Shown: in pieces, positions 22,801-31,741 of the stretch
Position numbering within the stretch: the stretch's first letter is position 1
Layout: every line of letters begins with the position of its first letter
Assembly: GCA_019359075.1 (NCBI GenBank)
Contig: JAHHIB010000057.1
Coordinates: forward strand, 1 to 57,285
Length of the DNA: 57,285 nt
From: Kalymmatonema hyalinum WJT4-NPBG1
Lineage (GTDB): Bacteria > Cyanobacteriota > Cyanobacteriia > Cyanobacteriales > Nostocaceae
Reading direction: 5' to 3'
Notes under the pieces: model-generated
Seen by the model: only the letters and a program-made list of their open reading frames with translations
Told to the model about the DNA's origin: nothing
Database searches by the model: none
Made by a program: the position numbers and the translations under genes

Positions 22801-24410
22801 CCCGTTGTTACCTGGATGTCTCCGGCTTTGCCCTCGCCCCCTTGTCGTACACTAGTGTTTGCACGGCTAAATATTTGCTCTCCCTTGCCGTCAAAAGAAA
22901 TGCGATTGCGGGCATTAAGAATAATGTTGCCTCCATTCCCTTTTCCCGAAACCGTGCTAGACAGTTCAGCTCCGTTTTGTACTGTCAGGGAAAGAGCGTT
23001 AATGTTGATAGTACCGCCATTGCCTTGTGCCCCTGTATCCACATCGCTGTAAATGCCGCTATTATTGTTTAGGAAAACAGAATCAGAAGCTTGAATAAAT
23101 ATACTACCTGCATTCCCTTGCCCATAGGTGCTGACATCCACATAAGCGCCATTAGCTAACGAAACTGACCCTGCCTGTATATTGAGACTACCTCCCTTAC
23201 CTACGGCTTGTGATCGCACATTGCTCACGATGGTGCTGGCTGACCCGTTTTGATCCAGTCCAGCCAAAGTCAGGGCATCGCGAACATTAAGATTTATGTT
23301 GCCACCATCCCCTTGCCCAAAGTTGCTAGTATTTAGGGTACTGCCATTGATAAGCGCAAGTGACCCAGTGGTGATATTGATGTTGCCACCTTTACCAAAA
23401 GATGTTTCCTGGGGAACATTGGCAATAAAGCTGCCATCAGTTAAAGTCGTTGCCCCTGTTGCATTAATATCAATATCTCCCGCCTTGCTTAGGGGCGTAC
23501 CCAATCCTGTGTCTATCCCCGCCCGTAATTTACTTTCTCCTGCCAAACTCAAGTTTTGAGCATTGATGGCGATACTTCCGCCATCTGCACCACGGACATT
23601 AATCTCAGCTGCATTACTTAAGGATATATCGGCGCGGGGGATTTCGTTAGGAACACTGAAACTGAGAGTATTGTCCGCCACATTTAGTCCCACGACTCCC
23701 GGTGCCGCTAATCCTGCCAAATCAATGCGACCTCCATAAGCCCTCAGTGCGCCACCTTCAAGGTTAATGTTTCCACCCCCCAGCAGCAAACTCTTGCCGT
23801 CTGGTACTCTCAAACCCGTGACTTCAACGCCTGCTGGATTTGTTCCTGCGGCGGCTTGAGAACGGTTGATGATGGCAGTCGGGAGTTGATTGAACAGCAA
23901 CGCTGAAGGGTTTATTGTCAGCAGTGGAGTGGGTGCATTCGGATTATCAGCGCTAAAAAAACCTATATCGCCAAATTGGATCGCATTTGCCGTTGTTGCC
24001 ACAAATGAACCGCCAACATTCAGACTGGCATTTGGACCAAAAACAATGCCGTTCGGATTAATCAAAAACAGGTTAGCCGTCCCTAAGGTGCGGATCAACC
24101 CATCAATATTAGAAACTGACCCACCTGTTACTCGGCTAATGATGTTTTGAATGCTAAGCGCATTATTGAAAAAAGCTCCGCTACCAGTAGGAACAGAGAA
24201 ATCTTTGAAACTGTGGAACAGATTACCGCCAGCTTGTGTTCCGCCTGTGATGTTGAAGATGCTGCCATTGATGTTGACGATGGAATTATTGGGTAAAGTC
24301 CCATCTGGTGTGATTTGAGCAACGCAATGTGTTTCTTGAGAGTTGAAAGTATTTCCAAGTGCGATCGCAACCCCTAGTAAGCAGCCCCAGCAACCGATCC
24401 CAGACATCAC
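19803..24410 (-). CDS. Two-partner-secretion exoprotein (TpsA, filamentous hemagglutinin N-terminal domain)
   Basis: A 1535-residue secreted beta-helix protein. GTG 24410 or ATG 24407 follows GGTGGGGG. A signal peptide of about 30 residues (GCWGCLLGVAIALG) precedes the TPS domain (about 32-150), with NLFHSFKDFSVPTGSGAFFN and ANLFLINPNGIVFGPNASL, the NPNGI motif needed for export by a TpsB pore. The body holds at least ten degenerate 60-75-residue units with the pattern GNAGNITINARDTVTFDGVG, GKGGDIRVTTGSLSLTNGAQ. The C-terminus (WVFDGKGNVTLISHTSG) is the usual cyanobacterial ending, with a Cys. Likely roles are adhesion or surface structure. No TpsB partner is in the window. Confidence 0.93.
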   Translation of the reverse strand: MMSGIGCWGCLLGVAIALGNTFNSQETHCVAQITPDGTLPNNSIVNINGSIFNITGGTQAGGNLFHSFKDFSVPTGSGAFFNNALSIQNIISRVTGGSVSNIDGLIRTLGTANLFLINPNGIVFGPNASLNVGGSFVATTANAIQFGDIGFFSADNPNAPTPLLTINPSALLFNQLPTAIINRSQAAAGTNPAGVEVTGLRVPDGKSLLLGGGNINLEGGALRAYGGRIDLAGLAAPGVVGLNVADNTLSFSVPNEIPRADISLSNAAEINVRGADGGSIAINAQNLSLAGESKLRAGIDTGLGTPLSKAGDIDINATGATTLTDGSFIANVPQETSFGKGGNINITTGSLALINGSTLNTSNFGQGDGGNINLNVRDALTLAGLDQNGSASTIVSNVRSQAVGKGGSLNIQAGSVSLANGAYVDVSTYGQGNAGSIFIQASDSVFLNNNSGIYSDVDTGAQGNGGTININALSLTVQNGAELSSTVSGKGNGGNIILNARNRISFDGKGEQIFSRANTSVRQGGEGKAGDIQVTTGTLSLNNGAFFSSSTLGKGDAGNITIDASDTITFDGNSYASSTVSTQAVGKGGDIRVTTGSLSLTNGAQLNTDVLGQGDAGNITVDARDTVNLDGIVGDGISGIQSGLLSGVGKGGDIRVTTGSLSVTNGAALSTSTNGRGNAGNITINARDTVTFDGVGNDRLLGSGASTTLGSNGVGNGGDISVNARALLLKNGGQLNANSFGQGNAGSITIDTRDTVAFDGVGSNGLQSGANTLGSQGNGGDILVTTGTLSLTNGGQLFTSARGNAGNITINAREAVNFDGVGSNGYSSGLVSSVLSGGVAGKGGDIGIKTGSLTLSNGAQLNSSTSGRGNGGNITIDARDTVKFDGTGSNQNPTGAYSTVESGGVGKAGDIQVTTGSLSLTNGAQLAASTFGQGNAGNININARDAITFNGTGSNGRFSGVFSTVESLGVGKGGNIRLAANSLSIINNANLSAVTLGKGDAGNIFVQASDLISLSNSSSITSSVLPGGVGNSGNIDINTRTLTLTDGSQIGAAVFREFGNLPGGRGRGGEIRINASDSVTLSGISSTGFSSGLIALTERGASGDAGSINVSTDNFRVADGALVVAATSNDGDAGDITINANNFEAVNGGQVLTSTRSSGQAGTIRLNIRDSITLAGSDPNFTARLALIEQQQKSSGSTDRVSDLVFVEGEGTSGLFASTTPGSTGQGGSIFINPARRVTIRDRAKISVNSDGTGNAGDIRLQAGNLTLDNKASISAQTTTSQGGNINLNLGEVLLLRRGSQISATAGTAGAGGDGGNITIDAPRGFIVAAPGENSDITANAFSGQGGNVTIRAAGIFNIAPLSRQELERLNPNDLNPNNLPTNDITAISQQNPTLSGQVSLNTPDTDQSLGLVELPTVLADTSELIADTSCAAVATTDSDIEKNKFTITGRGGLPPNPYEPLSTDVVWLDTRLSAIASQQQRSEKPAAKPPSKAETVEIVPATGWVFDGKGNVTLISHTSGRNSLGSTPAGCAKQ

Positions 24411-24478
24411 GCCCCCACCTTTTTACAGCGTTTACCTTATTACTCAGTAAACCACAATTAGTGGTACTTAGTGTCATG

Positions 24479-24586
24479 CTAATAAGCGAGTAATCCAGAA
24501 CTATTGGTACTCTCTTCAACTGCACCCAAAGCCAAAAGTGTCGCCCGCTGCGCCTCACTTAAACCAACGACTCCCGTAATATTCAT
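24479..24586 (-). pseudogene. C-terminal fragment of a WD40/NB-ARC-type protein
   Basis: 35 codons on the minus strand ([20 protein letters not shown] then GAVEES) are almost identical to the end of the large WD40 protein at 41663-45433. The DNA 24513-24590 matches 41774-41851 with only a few changes. After GAVEES the two diverge, and here a TAG follows at 24479-24481. The upstream side (24591 onward) has no WD repeats, only small palindromes, so this is a stranded tail left by deletion or recombination. Confidence 0.75.
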
Positions 24587-24590
24587 TCCT

Positions 24591-25577
24591 TGCGTAAGGA
24601 CTTACGCGAAGCGTGCCCGTAAGGACTCAGAGACTCAGCGTGGCACGAATGTGCCATAGATTCTACACGTGTAGAGACGTTGCATCCTTTGAGTTCTACA
24701 TTGCCATCTTGATAATGGTTTTGGTCTTATCACCAACTGTATTGGCTTTTAATCCCCTTGCCGGGAAAAGGTAACCTACGGCTCCAAAATATCAGGTTTG
24801 AGCATCAGATTTTCTGTTTCCGTTTCGTGAAATTCAAAGGTTGGTAACAACGCGTGGTGATTTGGTAACAGTAAGTAGCCATCATGAACTCCGTACACCA
24901 GGACAGATAAAAATTATTTTTTCTTCTGCGTTCTGCGTTCCTAGCTGCGGAGTTCTATTTTCAAAGTCAGTTTGGTTTGACTCACTTCCCGCTATAAGAT
25001 TAATTATTTACTTAGAGGACAGAAGTGATAAGATACGGGTAATTTTAGATTGCAAAGGCAGTCTAACAATGTAAAGAAAATACTTGGTATAAATAAAGTT
25101 TTTGTAAAGTTTGTTAACTGCAGTTTTCTCAAGCAAATTTAGAGTGTTACGATGTTGACGTTGAAATCAATTAAACAAAGTAAAACTGTAAGTCATGCAG
25201 TTTCTACTGTCAATCAAATAGATAGCCGATAGATAGCTGAAGTAAAAACTACGATTTATCAATCTCCAACATTTATCCGGATGAGAGGTTTGATGAATTC
25301 TACCAAGAGTTTTTCCGTAAGTTAATCTACCAGAAAATACTTTATCAAAGTAAAAATGATTGGGGTGCGGCTCTATTGAAAAGACGGTTAAATACGGTTA
25401 AATAACAAAAAGCAAAAACTCAAAAAGCAAAAGCTCAAATGGTTGTCAAATAAGAATTAAAGAGTAAATTATCAGGGTAAAGCGACAGCCAGAAAAAATG
25501 ACACCCGTCAGACTACAACCAGGACATCTTGTAATAAGTATCTACCGCTTCACACAATTATTACAAAACACACATTT
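24591..25577. other. Long gene-free region between exoprotein and polysaccharide cluster
   Basis: About 1 kb with no convincing reading frame. It contains small palindromic repeats (CGTAAGGACTTACG at about 24594, CTACACGTGTAG at about 24663) and AT-rich DNA around 25060-25470. The long leader before the polysaccharide cluster could hold its promoter, but no clear -35/-10 pair stands out. Confidence 0.5.
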
Positions 25578-25745
25578 TTCGCACAAGCACGGCAACAATT
25601 CGAGCAAATAATTAACTGGTTGAGTTCGCATAGTGCGTGCGGTCTAGAACATGGGCAATGGGATAAAATGCTGCAAATCAAGCGAAGTGACGACAAAAAA
25701 GAAGGTAATTGCTTTGGTAGCGACAGTGCAACTTTGGTTGTTTGA
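25578..25745 (+). pseudogene. Possible ISKra4-type transposase N-terminal fragment
   Basis: A frame of about 55 codons reads FAQARQQFEQIINWLSSHSA then CGLEHGQWDK and stops at 25743-25745. The pattern A-QQFEQII-WL------GLEHGQ-E resembles the N-terminal helical region of ISKra4-family transposases. No start codon, downstream catalytic domain or terminal repeats are seen. Confidence 0.35.
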
Positions 25746-25986
25746 ACCCTTTCCTGTCTTCCGAAAAGAGCCGTACCCAAATAATTGACTTTTGTACTAA
25801 GTTGCACTAAAAGATAGTACTTCCCTCACCCCACCTGTCGGCACCACTGTCCCGAATTGGGAGAGGGCAGGAATGACTACATCACCAACGCAACTTGGTA
25901 TGAGTTCATAACATATCAACATCTGCAAGGAGAATAATTGGAAACAATCTGCTGCAAACAGTTTTGTTTTCTACACGTTTGTGCAT

Positions 25987-28197
25987 ATGACAATGGAATC
26001 TTTACCAAAATTGGAAGAAGTAGATGTTCAGAAATATCTACAGGTTTTGCAACGACGTTGGCTATCTGTAGTAGGAATTTTTGGAATAGCTGTCGGCTTT
26101 GGCTCCTTATATGCGTTTTCCCTGAAACCCTCATACAAGGCAGAAGGAAGTTTGATGATTAAAACGAATCGCACTTCCTCACTCACAGGGTTAACCCAAG
26201 ACATAGGACGGCTGGAAGCGTTGAATCAAAATGAAAATCCTTTGGAAACTCAGGTAAAAGTAGTTGCATCAAATCCAGTGTTTGAAGAGACTATAGAGTC
26301 ACTCGAACTTACAGATAATAAAGGAAAACCTCTGTCGATTCGCGACTTTGGAGCCAAAGTAAAGGTCGAAGGTATCAAAGGGAGCGATGTCATTCAAATT
26401 TCTTATGCAGATAATAATCCTGAACTGGCTAGTAAAGTTGTCAATACAGTTATCGATAAATATATCGAGCTGAATGTGCGGGCGAATCAGAATGAAGCGC
26501 TGACAGCCAGACAGTTTATTGAGATGCAACTACCCAAAGCAGAAGGAAGTGTTAGGAGAGCCGAATCAGAACTGCGGCAATTTAAAGAAAAAAATAAAAT
26601 TATTGTATTAGACCAAGAAGCAAATGCTGCAGTTGATACAATATCCAAGTTAAACAACCAAATTTCCCAAGCTCAAGCTCAACTGGATGATGTCAAAGGA
26701 CGTTTAGAACAGTTACGCAGGGAAGCTCAGATAAATTCACAGCAAGGTGTCGTTGCATCTGAATTAAGTCAAGCACCAGGAGTTCAGAAAGTACTTGCTC
26801 AACTTCAGGAAGCAGAAAGCCAACTAGCACTAGAGCGCACCCGTTTTCAAGCTGGACACCCTACAGTTACTAATTTAGAAGAAAAAGTTACTGCGCTTAA
26901 AAATTTGCTACAAGAGCGCACAGAACAAGTCGCGGGTGAAGCACAGGTTACACAAGGAAGTTTGCAGGTAGGACAACTACGACAAGGCTTAATTGCAGAT
27001 ATTACCCGTGCTGAGGCGCAACGTGTCGGTATAGAGAGACAAATTGTCACACTCACCCAACAGGCGGAAGCTTACAGACAAAGAGCAAATTATCTGCCAC
27101 GCCTAGAACAGTTTCAACGAGAGCTAGAACGTAAGCTGCAAGCGGCTCAAAAGACTTACGAAACACTCTTAACAAAACTCCAAGAGATTTCTGTTGCAGA
27201 AAACCAAAAGATTCCTAATGCTCGTGTCATCTCCTATGCCTTAGTACCAGACAAACCAGCAGGTCCCCGCAAAGCTTTGTTTATTATTGGTGGAGGAGCT
27301 TTTGGTCTTTTCGCAGGTGTGATTGCTGCCTTTAGCTTAGACTTGATGGATCGTTCGGTCAAGACAGTCAGAGAAGCTAAAGAAGTGATGAGATACACCA
27401 TTTTGGGAATCATTCCGGAGTTAAGTAGGAATGGGAAAAATCATTTTTCTACTAACGGATTAAGTAAGTCTCTTCCTAAAATTATTGGTAGAGATATTCC
27501 TCAATTCCCATTTGGTGACGCATACCAAATACTGCAAGCGAACTTGAAGTTTCTCTGTTCTGATAAACCGCTGAAAAGCATTGTTGTCTCTAGTTCTGTT
27601 GCTAAAGAAGGAAAGTCTGAAGTCGCTGCAAATTTAGCTGTAGCTATGGCTCAGATTGGGCGTCGGGTATTATTAGTAGATGCAGATATGCGTCATCCCA
27701 TACAGCATCATATCTGGGAATTAACCAATGCTGTAGGACTCAGTAATATTATAGTTGACCAAGTATCTTTAAAGGCAGCAGTTCAAGAAGTGATTCCTAA
27801 CCTAGATGTTCTTTCATCTGGAGTTTTGCCACCAAATCCCATGGCATTACTAGATTCACAACGTATGGCAACATTGGTTAATAACTTTGCCAAAGAGTAT
27901 GATTTTGTGATATTTGACACTCCTGCTCTTTCGGGAACGGCAGATGCTGCTCTTTTAAGCAATCTCACAGACGGTATCTTGTTAGTGGTTCGTCCTGGAG
28001 TCGTTAACTTAGACAGTGCAAATGCAGCGAAAGAGTTTTTAACTCAATCAGGTCAGAAGGTTTTAGGAATAGTCATCAATGGTGTGAATGTGAAAACTGA
28101 ACCTGATAGTTATTTTTATTACACCAAAGATGCGATTGAGTCAGCTATTACCTCTAACAATAATTCTTCAGTGGTGAGAGAATTTGATTCAAGATGA
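25987..28197 (+). CDS. Polysaccharide co-polymerase / tyrosine autokinase (Wzc-like)
   Basis: A 736-residue BY-kinase fused to a Wzz-type chain-length domain. Order: cytoplasmic N-terminus, TM1 (about 25-48, SVVGIFGIAVGFGSLYAFSL), a periplasmic Wzz domain with long coiled coil (about 170-410, many Q/E/A/L heptads), a Pro-rich step (VPDKPAGPRKALF) into TM2 (about 425-450), then the kinase domain. Walker A is SSSVAKEGKSEV (about 535), Walker A' is LLVDADMRHP, and Walker B is YDFVIFDTPALSG. The C-terminal tyrosine cluster is short (SYFYYT). It controls export and chain length of the polymer made by the downstream genes. ATG 25987 is used; GTG 25981 and ATG 25993 are alternatives. Confidence 0.92.
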   Translation: MTMESLPKLEEVDVQKYLQVLQRRWLSVVGIFGIAVGFGSLYAFSLKPSYKAEGSLMIKTNRTSSLTGLTQDIGRLEALNQNENPLETQVKVVASNPVFEETIESLELTDNKGKPLSIRDFGAKVKVEGIKGSDVIQISYADNNPELASKVVNTVIDKYIELNVRANQNEALTARQFIEMQLPKAEGSVRRAESELRQFKEKNKIIVLDQEANAAVDTISKLNNQISQAQAQLDDVKGRLEQLRREAQINSQQGVVASELSQAPGVQKVLAQLQEAESQLALERTRFQAGHPTVTNLEEKVTALKNLLQERTEQVAGEAQVTQGSLQVGQLRQGLIADITRAEAQRVGIERQIVTLTQQAEAYRQRANYLPRLEQFQRELERKLQAAQKTYETLLTKLQEISVAENQKIPNARVISYALVPDKPAGPRKALFIIGGGAFGLFAGVIAAFSLDLMDRSVKTVREAKEVMRYTILGIIPELSRNGKNHFSTNGLSKSLPKIIGRDIPQFPFGDAYQILQANLKFLCSDKPLKSIVVSSSVAKEGKSEVAANLAVAMAQIGRRVLLVDADMRHPIQHHIWELTNAVGLSNIIVDQVSLKAAVQEVIPNLDVLSSGVLPPNPMALLDSQRMATLVNNFAKEYDFVIFDTPALSGTADAALLSNLTDGILLVVRPGVVNLDSANAAKEFLTQSGQKVLGIVINGVNVKTEPDSYFYYTKDAIESAITSNNNSSVVREFDSR

Positions 28198-28287
28198 TTG
28201 AAAGAAGCTTTTAGAACTGCAACTTATTGATTTCCTTGCACTTGTTGTTCCCTGTTCATTTTCTTATATACGAGGCATTTTCTAGCT

Positions 28288-29256
28288 ATGGATACAAAAA
28301 CAGTGAAAACATCTTGTGTAATCAATAATTACAATTATGCTGAATTTCTTGTGGAGGCAGTGTCTAGCGCTTTAAATCAAACAGTAAAATTTGATGAAAT
28401 TATTATTGTTGATGATGCCTCTACAGATCACTCGGCGGAAATAGCTAATAAACTCAGCAAAGAAGCCAATATAAAATGTGTTTTGAAACAGAAAAATCAA
28501 GGACAATTATCATGTTTTAACGAAGGTTTTTTAGCTGCAAATGGAGATATTATCTTTTTTTTAGATGCAGATGATAAGTATGACGCTCAATACTTAGAAA
28601 ACGCTCTAAATTTTTATAGCAGACATCGTGAATGTGATTTTCTATTCTGTGCCTATAACAAATTTGGGGCAGTAGAAGGAACATTTCAAAGTGATGCAGT
28701 TGATTTAGATTTAGGTTATTCGGTAATTAGAACTTTATGTATTGGTGAATGGATTGGTTCTATAACTTCAACTTTATCGATACGTAGAGAAATACTAAGA
28801 AAATTTTTACCGATTCCATATATAGAAGATTGGCGTGTCAGAGCTGATGACTGTCTTGTATGGGGAGCTTCATTGGTAGGAGCTAAAAAGTTTTATATGT
28901 CTAAACCTTTAGTTATGTACAGAATACATAACAATAATCACTATCATAACAAGAAATCTTTAGAGATAGACAAAAACTATGAATACAAGAGGTTTTTAAA
29001 ATGTAATTCATTATTTAATTACATAACTAAAAAAAATGATTTTACTTTACCGTTATCTTTGTCTTTAACATCTTTGAATGAATTCAAAACCATACCTTGT
29101 CCAAAGTTTAAAGATTTACTTGTGTATTTGAAAATCATACTTTTATTTGAACAAAACTTTTATTCAAAAATTAAGGGTATAGTTTCCTTGTTCAGCTATT
29201 TCCTGAAAAAACTGATGAGTGGGAAATTACAAATAGTGTTACCAATCATTATATAA
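28288..29256 (+). CDS. Family 2 glycosyltransferase
   Basis: A 322-residue GT-A enzyme. The N-terminal catalytic domain has SCVINNYNYAEFLVEAVSSA, IIIVDDASTDHSAEIANKL with the nucleotide-binding Asp pair, and DIIFFLDADDKYD as the DXD metal motif (about residue 95). The region near residue 175-195 (YIEDWRVRADDCLVWGASL) carries the catalytic base. The C-terminal tail has two hydrophobic stretches that may sit on the membrane. It is the second gene of the cluster, 90 bp after the kinase. Sugar and acceptor are unknown. Confidence 0.88.
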   Translation: MDTKTVKTSCVINNYNYAEFLVEAVSSALNQTVKFDEIIIVDDASTDHSAEIANKLSKEANIKCVLKQKNQGQLSCFNEGFLAANGDIIFFLDADDKYDAQYLENALNFYSRHRECDFLFCAYNKFGAVEGTFQSDAVDLDLGYSVIRTLCIGEWIGSITSTLSIRREILRKFLPIPYIEDWRVRADDCLVWGASLVGAKKFYMSKPLVMYRIHNNNHYHNKKSLEIDKNYEYKRFLKCNSLFNYITKKNDFTLPLSLSLTSLNEFKTIPCPKFKDLLVYLKIILLFEQNFYSKIKGIVSLFSYFLKKLMSGKLQIVLPIII

Positions 29257-29334
29257 AAGCCTCTTGAATTCAAACATTTAGTAATTATTTGCATAATCAG
29301 GATTCAGAATATTACATGGTTAAAAGAATACCTA

Positions 29335-30657
29335 ATGCTAAGAAAATTGAAAATTCAAAAATTATCACAAATTAAATCTCGTTCTGGGCTGCGTGCAATT
29401 ATTGCCAATACAGGTTGGTTATTTAGCGATCGCATTCTACGTATGGGCGCAAGCTTAGTTGTAGGAGTATGGGTAGCACGCTACTTAGGAGTCAAGCAGT
29501 ATGGTTTATTTAACTATGCTTTAGCCTTTGTCAGCTTATTTAGTCCAATTGTCACCTTAGGGCTGGATGATGTCGTAATTCGCCATCTTGTCTCTAAATC
29601 ATCAAACAAAGAGGAACTTTTAGGAACCACTTTTGGGCTAAAACTCCTAGGTGGAATTGTCTCTGTGTTACTAGCAGTAGGTTGTACGTTTTTCTTGGGT
29701 GAGAAAGAACCACTCAAGATATGGCTAGTTGTGATTTTAGCAGTGGCAGGAATTTTTAGAGCTACTGAAACTATAGAAATATGGTTTCAATCACAGGTGA
29801 AGTCAAAATACACTGTAGTTGCGAAAAACGTAGCTTATCTGCTAAACACTCTTATCAAAGTAGGACTCATTTTAACAAAAGCACCATTGTTGGCTTTTGC
29901 TTGGGTCACATTGGCAGAATTTGCCATGAATGCAATAAGTTTGGTAATGATTTACCAAACCAAAGGATCTTCATTATTGTCCTGGAAATGGAGTTTTTCT
30001 GCTGCCAAAACTCTTTTGAAAGAAAGTTTACCTCTGATTTTTTCGGGGTTCGCTATCCTGATTTTTATGAAAATTGACCAGATTATGTTAGGTCAAATGA
30101 TAGGAGATGGCGAAGTTGGTATTTATTCTGCTGCTGTCCGAATTTCTGAAATTTGGTATTTTATCCCGACAACTATTGTTGCTTCTGTTGCTCCTTCCAT
30201 TTACGCAGCTAAGGAAACATCAGAAAGTCTTTACTATAAACGGATAAAACAATTACTTTCTTTACTGGCATTGATAGCTATTGCAATTTCTATCCCAATG
30301 ACATTCCTATCCCAAAAGATAATTATGGTGATGTTTGGAAGTGGATATGCAGAAGCAGGACCAATATTAGCAGTTCATATTTGGACTTCATTGTTTGTGT
30401 TTATGGGTGTTGCAACATCAACCTGGTTTATTGCTGAAGGGTTGAACAATGTTTCTTTAGGTAAAACTTTACTAGGAGCAATTTTAAATGTCATTCTTAA
30501 CTTCTTACTAATTCCCAAATACGCGGGACTTGGCGCAGCGATCGCCACCATAATATCTCAAGCTGTTGCTGCTTTTTTAAGTAATGCCATTGATAAAAGG
30601 ACACAAAAAATCTTTAAGCTTCAACTTCAGTCAATTATTCCTTTTTCTAGAGATTAG
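29335..30657 (+). CDS. Oligosaccharide flippase (Wzx/RfbX family)
   Basis: A 440-residue membrane protein with about 12-14 helices. The N-terminal pattern NTGWLFSDRILRMGASLVVG and VARYLGVKQYGLFNYALAFV is typical of Wzx/PST flippases of the MOP superfamily. KIDQIMLGQMIGDGEVGIYS near residue 245 is the other diagnostic segment. It would move the lipid-linked repeat unit across the plasma membrane. ATG 29335 starts 78 bp after the previous gene. A HIP1 site lies within codons near 30. Confidence 0.92.
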   Translation: MLRKLKIQKLSQIKSRSGLRAIIANTGWLFSDRILRMGASLVVGVWVARYLGVKQYGLFNYALAFVSLFSPIVTLGLDDVVIRHLVSKSSNKEELLGTTFGLKLLGGIVSVLLAVGCTFFLGEKEPLKIWLVVILAVAGIFRATETIEIWFQSQVKSKYTVVAKNVAYLLNTLIKVGLILTKAPLLAFAWVTLAEFAMNAISLVMIYQTKGSSLLSWKWSFSAAKTLLKESLPLIFSGFAILIFMKIDQIMLGQMIGDGEVGIYSAAVRISEIWYFIPTTIVASVAPSIYAAKETSESLYYKRIKQLLSLLALIAIAISIPMTFLSQKIIMVMFGSGYAEAGPILAVHIWTSLFVFMGVATSTWFIAEGLNNVSLGKTLLGAILNVILNFLLIPKYAGLGAAIATIISQAVAAFLSNAIDKRTQKIFKLQLQSIIPFSRD

Positions 30658-30769
30658 AATATTATGATATTTCTAACGAAATCTTGCTTCTATAAAAACA
30701 TTTTTATAAGCAGATATTGTTTTTCTAAAAAATGTTCTTTTTTGCCCAACTAATTCTGAAAAAATTAAG

Positions 30770-31693
30770 ATGGAAACACCAGTTACCTTTATTATTTTCA
30801 AACGACCCGAAACCACACAGAGAGTTTTTGAAGTTATTCGCCAAGTAAAACCTCCAAAGCTCTTTGTGATAGCAGATGGACCTCGTATTAATCGTGAAGG
30901 TGAGGCAGAAAAGTGTGAAGCAACTCGAGCAATTATTGAAAAAGTTGATTGGGATTGTGAAGTTATAAAAAATTATTCTGATATTAACTTAGGGTGTGCA
31001 AAACGGGTTTATAGTGGTTTAGATTGGGTCTTCAATCAAACAGAAGAGACTATAATTTTAGAGGATGATTGCATACCTGATGCCTCCTTTTTCCGCTTCT
31101 GTGAAGAATTACTGGAAAAATACAGATACGATACCAGAATTTCTACAATTTCTGCACAGAATGTTCAATTTGGGCACAAACGCACAAATTACAGTTACTA
31201 TTTTTCTCGCTACAGTCATTGCTGGGGTTGGGCAAGTTGGAGACGTGCTTGGCAACATTATGATTTGAGCATCAAACTTTGGAAAGAAGTACAAGCAGAA
31301 AATCTTTTAAATGACATTTTGATAGACCGAAAAGCAGTAAATTATTGGCGGCGAATATTTCAGTCTGTTTATGAAAATCCTACAGGTATTACCTGGGATT
31401 ACCAATGGACATTTACTTGCTGGATGCAGGGCAGCTTAAGCATTATTCCCAATGTCAATTTAGTTTCTAATGTTGGTGTTGGCGCAGACGCAACTCATTT
31501 TAATTCCAATGGCAAATTCTCTTTTATCAATGTACCAACCCAAAAAATGGAATTCCCGTTGAAGCATCCACCGTTTATTGTGCGTAATTTAGAGGCAGAT
31601 ACTTTCACGCAGAAAACCGTTTATAAAGCAAGTTTTTTAGATATTTTTAAAGAAACAATCAAGAAAAAAATCAACTACTCAAAATTCAGATAA
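30770..31693 (+). CDS. GT-A type glycosyltransferase (hemolysin-like/HlpA family)
   Basis: A 307-residue protein. PVTFIIFKRPETTQRVFEVI at the N-terminus, LFVIADGPRINREGEAEKC, and the metal motif ETIILEDDCIPDASFFRFCE (about 95-115) place it in the nucleotide-diphospho-sugar transferase fold often labelled hemolytic protein HlpA-like. SRYSHCWGWASWRRAWQHYD near residue 150 is a strong family signature. It probably adds one sugar to the repeat unit. ATG 30770 is the first start, and the 110-bp AT-rich spacer before it is the longest between early cluster genes. Confidence 0.85.
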   Translation: METPVTFIIFKRPETTQRVFEVIRQVKPPKLFVIADGPRINREGEAEKCEATRAIIEKVDWDCEVIKNYSDINLGCAKRVYSGLDWVFNQTEETIILEDDCIPDASFFRFCEELLEKYRYDTRISTISAQNVQFGHKRTNYSYYFSRYSHCWGWASWRRAWQHYDLSIKLWKEVQAENLLNDILIDRKAVNYWRRIFQSVYENPTGITWDYQWTFTCWMQGSLSIIPNVNLVSNVGVGADATHFNSNGKFSFINVPTQKMEFPLKHPPFIVRNLEADTFTQKTVYKASFLDIFKETIKKKINYSKFR

Positions 31694-31741
31694 TAGTCAT
31701 AAAAAATAGTAAGAAAAAAATAAGTTTGAGGTCGAAAAAAA

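Noticed and set aside
20300-23800. Many long plus-strand reading frames rich in Pro/Leu/Ser
   Set aside because: They are mirror frames of the repetitive exoprotein on the minus strand; the minus frame has a signal peptide and TPS domain.
24841-25074. 77-codon ORF upstream of the polysaccharide cluster
   Set aside because: No ribosome binding site, coding-like composition or recognisable pattern; part of its DNA resembles common intergenic filler.
25550-25807. 85-codon minus-strand ORF with many cysteines
   Set aside because: It is the antisense of the possible transposase fragment and shows no family pattern.
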